A DNA stretch of 5,336 nucleotides from Candidatus Iainarchaeum sp. (GTDB lineage: Archaea; Iainarchaeota; Iainarchaeia; Iainarchaeales; UBA10191), in the NCBI GenBank assembly GCA_013331925.1, contig DUFJ01000022.1:1-5336 (forward strand). Reading direction: 5' to 3'. The position numbers and the translations under genes were made by a program. The notes beneath the pieces were generated by a model, which was not told where the DNA came from, did not search any database, and saw nothing but the letters and a program-made list of their open reading frames with translations. Shown here one piece after another: positions 1 to 5,084 of the stretch; the first letter of the stretch is position 1, and every line of letters begins with the position of its first letter.

Positions 1-1130
1 TCGCTTGCTATGCGCTTTACGCTGCCGTGCATTTTAGAGCGCATTTTTTCAGCAATCGCTTTCTTCTGTTGCCTTAATCCTTTGGAAGCGCCAAGAGTTG
101 AAATCATGCTTGGAAACTTATAGCTTACAAACCCAGGATAGTGATGCTCGCGCTGTAATGCAACTCCGGAAGTCGCCAGCTCCGTGGAATATCTCAAAAA
201 ACCGTAATGCTGCCTTTTCATTATCCTTCCGTTGAACAGGTCTGCCTTGCTTAAAAAATTGAATGCATTAGCCCTGTCGTCAGCTTGCGAAAAATGCCTT
301 GGAATGTTTTCCTCAATCCACCTTTGCAGCATTTCATGGTCAATGTCCGCTGAAAAGCGCGCGTTCTGGCATTCCTGGATGCTTCTTGCGTGGAAAATCT
401 TCTGCAAAACCTTGAACACATCCTGCTGCCTTTCCCTAAAGCCCAGGTCTTTCAAGTCCTGCAATGTTATTTTTTTGGAATGCTCCGCAACGGTCTGCAA
501 GTCCAATAGCGCGGAGCGAAAGTCTCCATTGCTTGCCTTTGCAAGTTCTGAAAGCACTTTCTGGTCGTAATCAATTCCTTCAGAATCGCAGACTTTTTGC
601 AAAAACTTTGCGATTGAAAGATAGGAAACTTTCTCAAACTTTACAAGCTCGCAATGGGTTTTAATGCCTGAAAGCTTTTTTCCAGCATCTCCATAAATTT
701 CATTGGCTGTCAGAATTACAGGCTGCGAGGCCTGCCGTAAAAGAGAGCCGATTGCTGCCGCTCCGCCCTTGTCCGCAGTTCCCTGCAATCCATCAACCTC
801 ATCCAAAAGCACCAACCTTAACTTTCCTGAAAAGCTTGAATTCAAAGCTGCTGCTCCAGCAATCCTTTCAATAATGTCCTTGGTCCTGAAGTCTGAAGCG
901 TTAAGCTCGAACAGCTCCCAAGCGTTCTCTCTTGCTGTGATTTCCGCAAGTAATGTCTTTCCGGAGCCTGTGTGGCCGTGAAACAGCAAGGGCTTTCCTT
1001 TTTTCCCAAGCTTCCAGTTTTCAGCCCAAACTCTTACTTCCTTTACAGCCGCAGAATTGCCTACAAAATCCTCGAAGGCTTTTGGGCAATGAGTCTCAGT
1101 CCACAAAGCCTGCCTTGCGAAAGAGTCCAT
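1..1130 (-). CDS. rfcL: Replication factor C large subunit (clamp loader), 3' end cut off by window edge
   Basis: The frame is open from ATG at 1130 to the left edge, giving 376 codons. This is the AAA+ large subunit of the archaeal clamp loader, which with RFC small subunits opens the PCNA ring and loads it at primer-template junctions. Visible motifs in order are Walker A GHTGSGKT (residues 52-59), the ASDFR segment (78-82), Walker B LVLLDEVDG (106-114), sensor 1 LTAN (140-143) and sensor 2 GDFRSALLDLQ (202-212). The DEVDG form and the late KMHGSVKR segment match the large rather than the small subunit. Family members usually run to about 450-550 residues, so the C-terminal collar end and PCNA-binding tail lie outside. 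The N-terminal box that normally reads WxEKYRPK is here WTETHCPK (10-17). No Shine-Dalgarno site precedes the ATG, so a leaderless mRNA is likely. Identification is firm from the motifs; the exact start is less certain. Confidence 0.95.
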   Translation of the reverse strand, partial: MDSFARQALWTETHCPKAFEDFVGNSAAVKEVRVWAENWKLGKKGKPLLFHGHTGSGKTLLAEITARENAWELFELNASDFRTKDIIERIAGAAALNSSFSGKLRLVLLDEVDGLQGTADKGGAAAIGSLLRQASQPVILTANEIYGDAGKKLSGIKTHCELVKFEKVSYLSIAKFLQKVCDSEGIDYDQKVLSELAKASNGDFRSALLDLQTVAEHSKKITLQDLKDLGFRERQQDVFKVLQKIFHARSIQECQNARFSADIDHEMLQRWIEENIPRHFSQADDRANAFNFLSKADLFNGRIMKRQHYGFLRYSTELATSGVALQREHHYPGFVSYKFPSMISTLGASKGLRQQKKAIAEKMRSKMHGSVKRIAS

Positions 1131-1174
1131 ACGAGACTATTTCTAATAAAAAACGTTAATAATCCTAATCAATC
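1131..1174. promoter_or_regulatory. Compact divergent promoter region between rfcL and the nucleotidyltransferase gene
   Basis: This AT-rich 44-base gap separates two ATG codons pointing away from each other. On the plus strand, the A/T run at 1145-1153 is centred about 27 bases before the ATG at 1175. That is where an archaeal TATA box would sit for a leaderless transcript. On the minus strand, the complement of 1155-1163 (ATTATTAAC) is about 29 bases before the rfcL ATG. Neither gene has a GAGG-type ribosome binding site here, which also fits leaderless starts. The placement is inference from spacing and composition; neither box is a strong consensus match. Confidence 0.45.
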
Positions 1175-1720
1175 ATGCCTCACCAAGTGACGCCTTCAAG
1201 GAGAAAGTTCAGGATTGCAAAGCTTTTTGTAAAGGAATTGCACAAGATTTTTGGAGAAGAATTGAAAGCTGCCTTTATTGCCGGAAGCGTTGCAGCAAAC
1301 ATGGCGTTGCCGGAATCAGACATTGACTTGGTGTTGGTTTACTTGCGACCACATTCAAGTTCGGACAAAAGTATTGAAAATCGAAAAAAAGCCCGAGAGC
1401 TGGAGTCAGAATTTAAGAGAAAGCTAAATGCTGAAATAAACGATTCAGTTCTTAGCCAGAGTGAGTTCGAAAACTTACAGTATCTTTCAACAGCCAACTC
1501 AGTTCTTGCTGCCGACTTCAAATCAATCGCAGAAATATTAAGCCATGGTGCTGTGCCAATCTTTGGAAGCAAGGAGTATTTGCAAGGCTTGAAAGGCAAA
1601 GCATACAACCTGCCAAGATTTGACGGCATTAAAGCGCGAGGAAAGTATTTTGAAAGTATGAAAAAAAGGACAATGTTTAAACGTTCAAAAAAAGGCAGGC
1701 AAAGGTTTTTTGTGAGGTAA
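1175..1720 (+). CDS. Nucleotidyltransferase-fold (Pol beta superfamily, MNT-like) protein
   Basis: The protein has 181 residues. The diagnostic nucleotidyltransferase signature is present: GS at 37-38 after a hydrophobic strand (AAFIAGS), then SDIDLVLV at 48-55, which supplies the two metal-binding aspartates D49 and D51. A second strand, NAEINDSVLSQSEFE (85-99), lies where the third carboxylate normally falls; D90 or E87 could fill it. The HGAVPIFGS segment and following YL resemble the helix after the catalytic core in stand-alone family members. The last 30 residues are strongly basic (KKRTMFKRSKKGR), which could suit RNA or DNA contact. The substrate cannot be read from sequence; such enzymes include adenylyltransferases, antibiotic modifiers and antitoxins. 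No HEPN partner gene is adjacent. The stop codon overlaps the next gene by one base (TAATG), so the two are probably co-transcribed from the promoter just upstream. Confidence 0.8.
   Translation: MPHQVTPSRRKFRIAKLFVKELHKIFGEELKAAFIAGSVAANMALPESDIDLVLVYLRPHSSSDKSIENRKKARELESEFKRKLNAEINDSVLSQSEFENLQYLSTANSVLAADFKSIAEILSHGAVPIFGSKEYLQGLKGKAYNLPRFDGIKARGKYFESMKKRTMFKRSKKGRQRFFVR
1714..1718 (+). promoter_or_regulatory. Shine-Dalgarno site GAGGT that decides the GTPase start
   Basis: GAGGT lies at the end of the nucleotidyltransferase gene, 7 bases before the ATG at 1726 but only 1 base before the ATG at 1720. The 50-residue gene on the other strand has the same GAGGT at exactly 7 bases, so 1726 is the better start. 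Reinitiation at the overlapping TAATG remains possible. Confidence 0.6.
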
Positions 1721-1725
1721 TGAAA

Positions 1726-2919
1726 ATGCAAATTGGAATCGTAGGCAAGCCTTCGAGCGGCAAGTCAAGTTTTTTCTCCGCAGCAACTTTGATTGACGTT
1801 GCAATAGCTAACTATCCATTCACTACCATTGAGCCCAACAAGGGAATCGGATTTGTGAGAGTGGAATGCATTGACAAGGATTTTGGAGTAAAGTGCAATC
1901 CTCGCACTGGCTATTGCGAGAATGGAACTCGTTATGTGCCAGTGGAATTGATTGATGTTGCAGGACTTGTTCCAGGAGCGCATGAGGGAAAAGGAAGAGG
2001 CAACCAATTCTTGAGCGACTTGGCGCAAGCCGACGTTTTGGTTCATGTAGTTGACGCTTCAGGCAGCATTAACGCTGAAGGCGAGCCAGTGGCTTTAGGC
2101 TCTTACAATCCAAGCAATGACGTCAAGTTTTTGGAGGAAGAGATTGACGAGTGGTTTTTTGGGGTTTTGGAAAAAAACTGGCGCAAGTTCTACAAGACTC
2201 CGGTTGAATCAAAGTTGAAGCTTTTGGAGCTGATGAGCCAAAACCTTTCAGGCATTGGCGCAAACTCCACAAAGATTGAAACCGCATTGCACAAGGCAGG
2301 CCTGGAGGAAAAAAAGCTCGAGTTATGGAATGAAAGCGAGAAGAGAGAGTTTGCAAAGCAATTGCGAATTGCCTCAAAGCCAATCGTCATAGCAGCAAAC
2401 AAGTCAGACCTTCCAAACTCCACAGCAAACATTGAAAGAATGAAAAAAGAATTCCCGCACTTGCTCATTATCGCCTGCTCCGCAATTTCAGAACTTGCCT
2501 TGAAAAAAGCAGCAAAGGAGAAGAAAATCCGCTATCTTCCGGGAAGCAAGGCTTTTGAGGTTTTGGCAGAACTGGATGAAAAGCAAAAGAAAGGCCTGGA
2601 GTACATTCAAAAAAGCGTTCTTGAAAAATTCGCAAATACTGGAATTCAGGAAGTTTTGGAAAAAGCAGTTTTTGAACTATTGCAATGCGTTGCTGTGTTT
2701 CCAGCAGGCACGAAAAAGCTTGCGGACCAGTTTGGAAACATTCTTACAGACTGTTACATAATGCCTAAAGGCTCCACAGTCTTGGATTTTGCATTCAAGC
2801 TTCACACTGACTTTGGGAACAATTTCATCCGAGCCATTGACGTTAAAACAAAGCAAATGGTCGGAAAAGACCACTTGCTGAAAAACAGGGACGCGATTGA
2901 AATAATCCACAGGGCTTAG
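1726..2919 (+). CDS. Obg/YchF-family GTPase with C-terminal TGS domain
   Basis: The protein has 397 residues from the ATG at 1726; an in-frame ATG at 1720 would add two residues. It starts MQIGIVGKP, the usual opening of the archaeal YchF-like family. Motifs: P-loop GKPSSGKS (7-14), a switch segment YPFTTIEPNKG (30-40), G3 DVAGLVPGAHEGKGRG (77-92, the Obg-class glycine-rich box), G4 NKSD (225-228) and G5 SA (252-253). NKSD predicts guanine specificity, unlike bacterial YchF/Ola1, whose altered G4 motif favours ATP. Residues from about 322 to 397 form the TGS domain (FGNILTDCYIMPKGSTVLDF onward), a ubiquitin-like module linked to RNA and ribosome binding. C57 and C64 lie in an insert between the switch and G3 that I recall as usual for the archaeal branch. 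The expected role is ribosome-associated translation factor in the cytoplasm; the precise function of this branch is not established. It lies directly behind the nucleotidyltransferase gene. Confidence 0.93.
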   Translation: MQIGIVGKPSSGKSSFFSAATLIDVAIANYPFTTIEPNKGIGFVRVECIDKDFGVKCNPRTGYCENGTRYVPVELIDVAGLVPGAHEGKGRGNQFLSDLAQADVLVHVVDASGSINAEGEPVALGSYNPSNDVKFLEEEIDEWFFGVLEKNWRKFYKTPVESKLKLLELMSQNLSGIGANSTKIETALHKAGLEEKKLELWNESEKREFAKQLRIASKPIVIAANKSDLPNSTANIERMKKEFPHLLIIACSAISELALKKAAKEKKIRYLPGSKAFEVLAELDEKQKKGLEYIQKSVLEKFANTGIQEVLEKAVFELLQCVAVFPAGTKKLADQFGNILTDCYIMPKGSTVLDFAFKLHTDFGNNFIRAIDVKTKQMVGKDHLLKNRDAIEIIHRA

Positions 2920-3068
2920 TCTTCTTCCGCGAACTTTTTTATTTCGTCAAAGTTTTCAACAATCATCCTTGCCTTTGCCTTTCCGAAAGTGAAAGGATAG
3001 CGGTCATTCTCGTCTCTCTTTATGGTTAGGACTTTGTTTCCTTTGAATTCTCCAAACTCTACAGCCAT
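2916..3068 (-). CDS. Small 50-residue hypothetical protein with a YPFTFGKAKA motif
   Basis: This short gene has ATG at 3068 and TAA at 2916-2918. It is supported by a Shine-Dalgarno site, GAGGT, 7 bases upstream. The protein is hydrophilic and compact. Residues 3-17 look like a beta hairpin (EFGEFKGNKVLTIKR), followed by DENDRYPFTFGKAKARMI (19-36) and a helix NFDEIKKFAEED (39-50). There is no signal peptide, membrane segment or cysteine. The RYPFxFGxxKAxxI pattern is reminiscent of short uncharacterised proteins in archaea and bacteria that I recall, but I cannot assign a function. It follows the basic repeat-protein gene by 38 bases and is probably read from the same transcript. Its last four bases overlap the stop region of the GTPase gene tail to tail. 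Ribosome binding site, composition and context make it likely real despite its size. Confidence 0.72.
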   Translation of the reverse strand: MAVEFGEFKGNKVLTIKRDENDRYPFTFGKAKARMIVENFDEIKKFAEED

Positions 3069-3075
3069 TGAAAAA

Positions 3076-3080
3076 ACCTC
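3076..3080 (-). promoter_or_regulatory. Shine-Dalgarno site GAGGT for the 50-residue gene
   Basis: The minus strand reads AGAGGTTTTTTCA and then ATG. GAGGT ends 7 bases before the ATG at 3068, ideal archaeal spacing, and is the main support for that start. Confidence 0.75.
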
Positions 3081-3086
3081 TGAAAT

Positions 3087-3093
3087 AAAAAAA
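3087..3093 (-). terminator. T-rich tract after the basic repeat-protein gene, possible weak terminator
   Basis: On the minus strand, seven consecutive T residues follow the stop codon of the basic-protein gene by about 13 bases. Archaeal RNA polymerase often stops at such oligo-T tracts without a hairpin. The tract lies just before the Shine-Dalgarno site of the 50-residue gene, so it would give at most partial termination, reducing that gene's expression. No inverted repeat is visible. Confidence 0.25.
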
Positions 3094-3106
3094 GAGGGAA
3101 AGGGTT

Positions 3107-3901
3107 TTATTGCTTGCCCTCAAGAACTGGCTCTTGCTTTACTATCACTATCGGCTCTCTTGAAGCTTCAATCTTCCTGCCCTTCAATTTTCCCAAAGCG
3201 TGATAGTACGCATTAATCACGTCTTCCAATTCCAGCTGCCTTTTGAAGCCCATTCTTGCAATCTCTTCAAAATACAGGCTCACAAGCCTTACTGCCAATT
3301 CCTCGTCCGAAAGCTTCACTCCATCAGCCTCTCTAACTTTTCCAAGCTCTCGTGAAATTATTGCCTGTATTGAGTGTTCGGAAATTCCAGCTGAAGGCAC
3401 TGCCCTGGCGCTTGGAATCCTGACTGTTTTCACAACAGTTCTCGTGACAGGCACTTTCCTTACAATAGTCCTTGTTTTAGTAATTACCCTGGGCTTTGCC
3501 CTCACTCTTTTTACAATAGTCCTTGTTCTGTATTTTATTTTAGTCCTTCCAGGCACTCTAACCCTTCTTACAACGGTCTTTCTCACTACCCTAGTCTTCA
3601 CTAAAGGCTTTCCTTTCTTGTAAGCCTTCCAAAGCTTAACTCCCTGGTTGAAGGTTTTTCCACCATTCAACTGCCTTCTCATAAAAAGGTTGTATTCTGA
3701 AAGCTGCTTTTTTGAAGCTTTCTTTTTCGCAAGATTTGACAAGTCTGCTTTTAACTTGCCCATTTCCTTGGAAAGAACAGCTGTTTTTGCCGCGGCTTTT
3801 CTGGCAACCTTTGCTGTCTTTTTCTTTTCAGCCTTCAGGCCTTTCCTCAAGGTCTTTATCTCTCTCTTGATTCTTTTAGTAGGAACCTTAGTAACTGGCA
3901 T
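3107..3901 (-). CDS. Highly basic repeat protein with coiled-coil-like N-terminus and HMG/YABBY-like motif; unrecognised
   Basis: The protein has 264 residues from the ATG at 3901. A longer frame from TTG at 3916 is possible, but GGAGTG sits 7 bases before this ATG. Four parts are visible. Residues 8-66 are a Lys/Ala-rich helix with coiled-coil character. Residues 65-99 carry SEYNLFMRRQL, then GGKTFNQGVKLWK, a pattern resembling the core of YABBY and HMG-box DNA-binding folds. Residues 100-166 repeat a T-R-T-(I/V)-V-(R/K) theme, with 25 Lys/Arg and no Asp/Glu. Residues 173-242 form a helical domain containing LYFEEIARMGFKRQLELEDVI, followed by a short tail. There is no signal peptide or membrane helix. 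Nucleic acid binding is inferred from charge and the motif; a chromatin-like, RNA-binding or replication-associated role are all open. It lies 73 bases downstream of orc1 and has its own promoter. I do not recognise the family. Confidence 0.85.
   Translation of the reverse strand: MPVTKVPTKRIKREIKTLRKGLKAEKKKTAKVARKAAAKTAVLSKEMGKLKADLSNLAKKKASKKQLSEYNLFMRRQLNGGKTFNQGVKLWKAYKKGKPLVKTRVVRKTVVRRVRVPGRTKIKYRTRTIVKRVRAKPRVITKTRTIVRKVPVTRTVVKTVRIPSARAVPSAGISEHSIQAIISRELGKVREADGVKLSDEELAVRLVSLYFEEIARMGFKRQLELEDVINAYYHALGKLKGRKIEASREPIVIVKQEPVLEGKQ
3404..3604 (-). repeat. Arg/Thr/Val repeat tract inside the basic protein gene
   Basis: This segment encodes residues 100-166 of the basic protein. The six-residue theme T-R-T-(I/V)-V-(R/K) is clear at residues 126-131, 143-148 and 153-158, with looser copies near 103-112. 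Spacing is 17, 10 and 19 residues, so it is an irregular tandem repeat. At DNA level TTACAATAGTCCTTGTT occurs identically at 3460-3476 and 3511-3527 on the plus strand, exactly 51 bases apart, which points to a duplication of in-frame units. Confidence 0.8.
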
Positions 3902-3908
3902 AAAAAAA

Positions 3909-3914
3909 CACTCC
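3909..3914 (-). promoter_or_regulatory. Shine-Dalgarno site GGAGTG for the basic repeat-protein gene
   Basis: The minus strand reads ATTGGAGTGTTTTTTT and then ATG. The site ends 7 bases before the ATG at 3901. It favours that ATG over the in-frame TTG at 3916, whose codon would itself run into the site. Confidence 0.65.
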
Positions 3915-3939
3915 AATATTAACTCATTAACGTGAATGG

Positions 3940-3949
3940 TATTTAAATA
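3940..3949 (-). promoter_or_regulatory. TATA box of the basic repeat-protein gene
   Basis: TATTTAAATA is a perfect 10-base palindrome and close to the archaeal box A consensus. Its centre is 43 bases before the ATG at 3901. With the usual 26-27 base offset, transcription would start near 3918, giving a leader of about 17 bases that contains the GGAGTG ribosome binding site. The box lies in the 73-base gap after orc1, so the basic-protein gene probably has its own transcript besides any read-through from orc1. Confidence 0.7.
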
Positions 3950-3961
3950 TTACTGGTTCGG

Positions 3962-3975
3962 GGCTTTAAAAAGCC
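3962..3975 (-). terminator. Short inverted repeat at the orc1 stop codon, possible terminator
   Basis: GGCTTT and AAAGCC flank two bases, forming a perfect but very short-looped inverted repeat that touches the TAG stop of orc1. On the minus strand a run of five T residues lies within it. A hairpin with a two-base loop would have to open its inner pairs. The terminator role is tentative; it could be chance in AT-rich DNA. Confidence 0.25.
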
Positions 3976-5084
3976 TAAAAGCCAAGCGTTTCCTTCTTGA
4001 CTGCAAGCTTTATCATGCGTGTCTTTCCCTTTCCCTTCACTGCTGTTTTTGCTGTAATGACTTTTTGCATTTCCAGGCCTGAAATTATCTCCCTAAAGCG
4101 CCTGCTTGAAACCTTGCCTCCTGCTTTTTCAAAAGCTGAAAACAGCGTTCCGGAATCAACTCCTTTTTCCTTTCCAGCAATGATTGCCAGCAACGCTTGC
4201 TCGTCCTTTGAGAGCAGGGGAATTTTTTTCCTTCCGATTGAAGAATCAATGCTTTCAAAAGCCTGCCTCAAATGCTTCAATCCAACCTTTGAAGAATTCT
4301 CTTTCTCAGCAATCCTTCCGGCCTTCAGCAGGCTCTCTAACGCAATCCTTGCATCTCCCCCAAGCTTTGCAGCGTGTGCTGCTGCAACTCCGATAACATC
4401 CTTTTCCAAAACTCCAGGCCTGAAAGCGTACTCTCCCCTTTGCTTTAGAATTTCCTTCAGCTGTACTGGAGTGTAAGGCTCGAAGCAAAGCTGTAAAGCC
4501 TGAAGGCTGCTTTTCACTCTAGGCTCCAAGCGGGCGAGCAGTTCCTGATTGTTTGAAATAATCACTATCGGGATAGGCTTCAAGCCTTGCTCTATAGTGC
4601 GCAGCAAATCATAAAGCAGTTCTTCCCCGTCATTTGCCAAAAGCTGGTCAAACTCGTCCAAAACCACTAACGGAGTGAAAGAGCTTTCCTTCAAAGCCTC
4701 CACCAAGTCTGCAAACACTTCAGCTGTTGAAATCCCTCTTTCAGGAACCGCATTTCCTAAAAAATTCGCCAGCTCTACAAGCACTGAATGCCTTGAGTTT
4801 TTCTCAAAACAGTTCAGGTACAATGCCTTTACCCTGTCAGAATATTCCTGCAGGTCTTTCAAGACATACTTTACGGTGGCTGTCTTTCCAGTGCCTGTCT
4901 TTCCAAAAACAAAAACATTCCCTGGCTTTCTTCCCTCGCTCAAAGGCTTCAAGGCATACACTAATTCATCAATCTGGCTTTCCCTGAAAGGCAGCCTTTC
5001 AGGCAGGAATTCAGGATAAAGCACGCTTTCGTTCTTGAACAATTCCTTAATCCTTGAGGCTTTTGAAAAAATGTTCTCTTTCAT
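3975..5084 (-). CDS. orc1/cdc6: Orc1/Cdc6-type replication initiator ATPase
   Basis: The protein has 369 residues, slightly short for a family of about 400. It binds replication origins and helps load the MCM helicase. The opening LFKNESVLYPEFLPERLPFR (15-34) is the classic Orc1/Cdc6 entry to the AAA+ domain. Then come Walker A GKTGTGKT (61-68), Walker B VVLDEFDQL (140-148), sensor 1 IISNN (175-179), the PRVKSSL segment with the arginine finger candidate R189 (188-194), and sensor 2 GGDARIAL with R246 (242-249). Residues from about 285 to 365 form the winged-helix DNA-binding domain, with a late KGKGKTR basic wing. The ATG overlaps the upstream gene's stop (ATGA) and has GAGG 8 bases before it, so it is translated from a longer message whose promoter is beyond the right edge. 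The expected ATPase and DNA-binding parts are all present, so it is probably functional. Confidence 0.95.
   Translation of the reverse strand: MKENIFSKASRIKELFKNESVLYPEFLPERLPFRESQIDELVYALKPLSEGRKPGNVFVFGKTGTGKTATVKYVLKDLQEYSDRVKALYLNCFEKNSRHSVLVELANFLGNAVPERGISTAEVFADLVEALKESSFTPLVVLDEFDQLLANDGEELLYDLLRTIEQGLKPIPIVIISNNQELLARLEPRVKSSLQALQLCFEPYTPVQLKEILKQRGEYAFRPGVLEKDVIGVAAAHAAKLGGDARIALESLLKAGRIAEKENSSKVGLKHLRQAFESIDSSIGRKKIPLLSKDEQALLAIIAGKEKGVDSGTLFSAFEKAGGKVSSRRFREIISGLEMQKVITAKTAVKGKGKTRMIKLAVKKETLGF

Noticed and set aside
232..1190. Several plus-strand open frames of 66-112 codons
   Set aside because: They lie antisense to rfcL, whose minus-strand frame has all AAA+ motifs without interruption. 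Their translations are low-complexity Ser/Leu/Cys-rich with no motif.
1175..1720. Toxin-antitoxin module based on the MNT-like protein
   Set aside because: No HEPN-type RNase gene is beside it; the downstream gene is a full-length housekeeping GTPase and the upstream gene is rfcL on the other strand.
1339..1731. Minus-strand open frame of 130 codons
   Set aside because: It is antisense to the nucleotidyltransferase gene and the start of the GTPase gene, both of which have clear catalytic motifs on the plus strand.
3243..3623. Plus-strand open frame of 126 codons, very hydrophobic and resembling a membrane protein
   Set aside because: It is the antisense shadow of the Arg/Thr/Val repeat tract; complementing the Lys/Arg/Thr/Val codons yields Leu/Val/Thr runs. 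It has no ribosome binding site, and the minus-strand gene has a promoter, a Shine-Dalgarno site and ordered domains.
3951..3964. ACTGGTTCGGGG as a possible origin-recognition (ORB-like) box
   Set aside because: It shares only a few bases and a short G run with the archaeal ORB consensus, occurs once, and has no inverted partner or unwinding region.
3902..3974. tRNA or structured RNA in the gap after orc1
   Set aside because: The 73 bases contain only a short inverted repeat at the stop codon and a TATA palindrome; no cloverleaf arms or conserved T-loop are present.
3997..5019. Plus-strand open frames of 70-159 codons within orc1
   Set aside because: They are antisense shadows of the Orc1/Cdc6 gene, with no recognisable domain or ribosome binding site.
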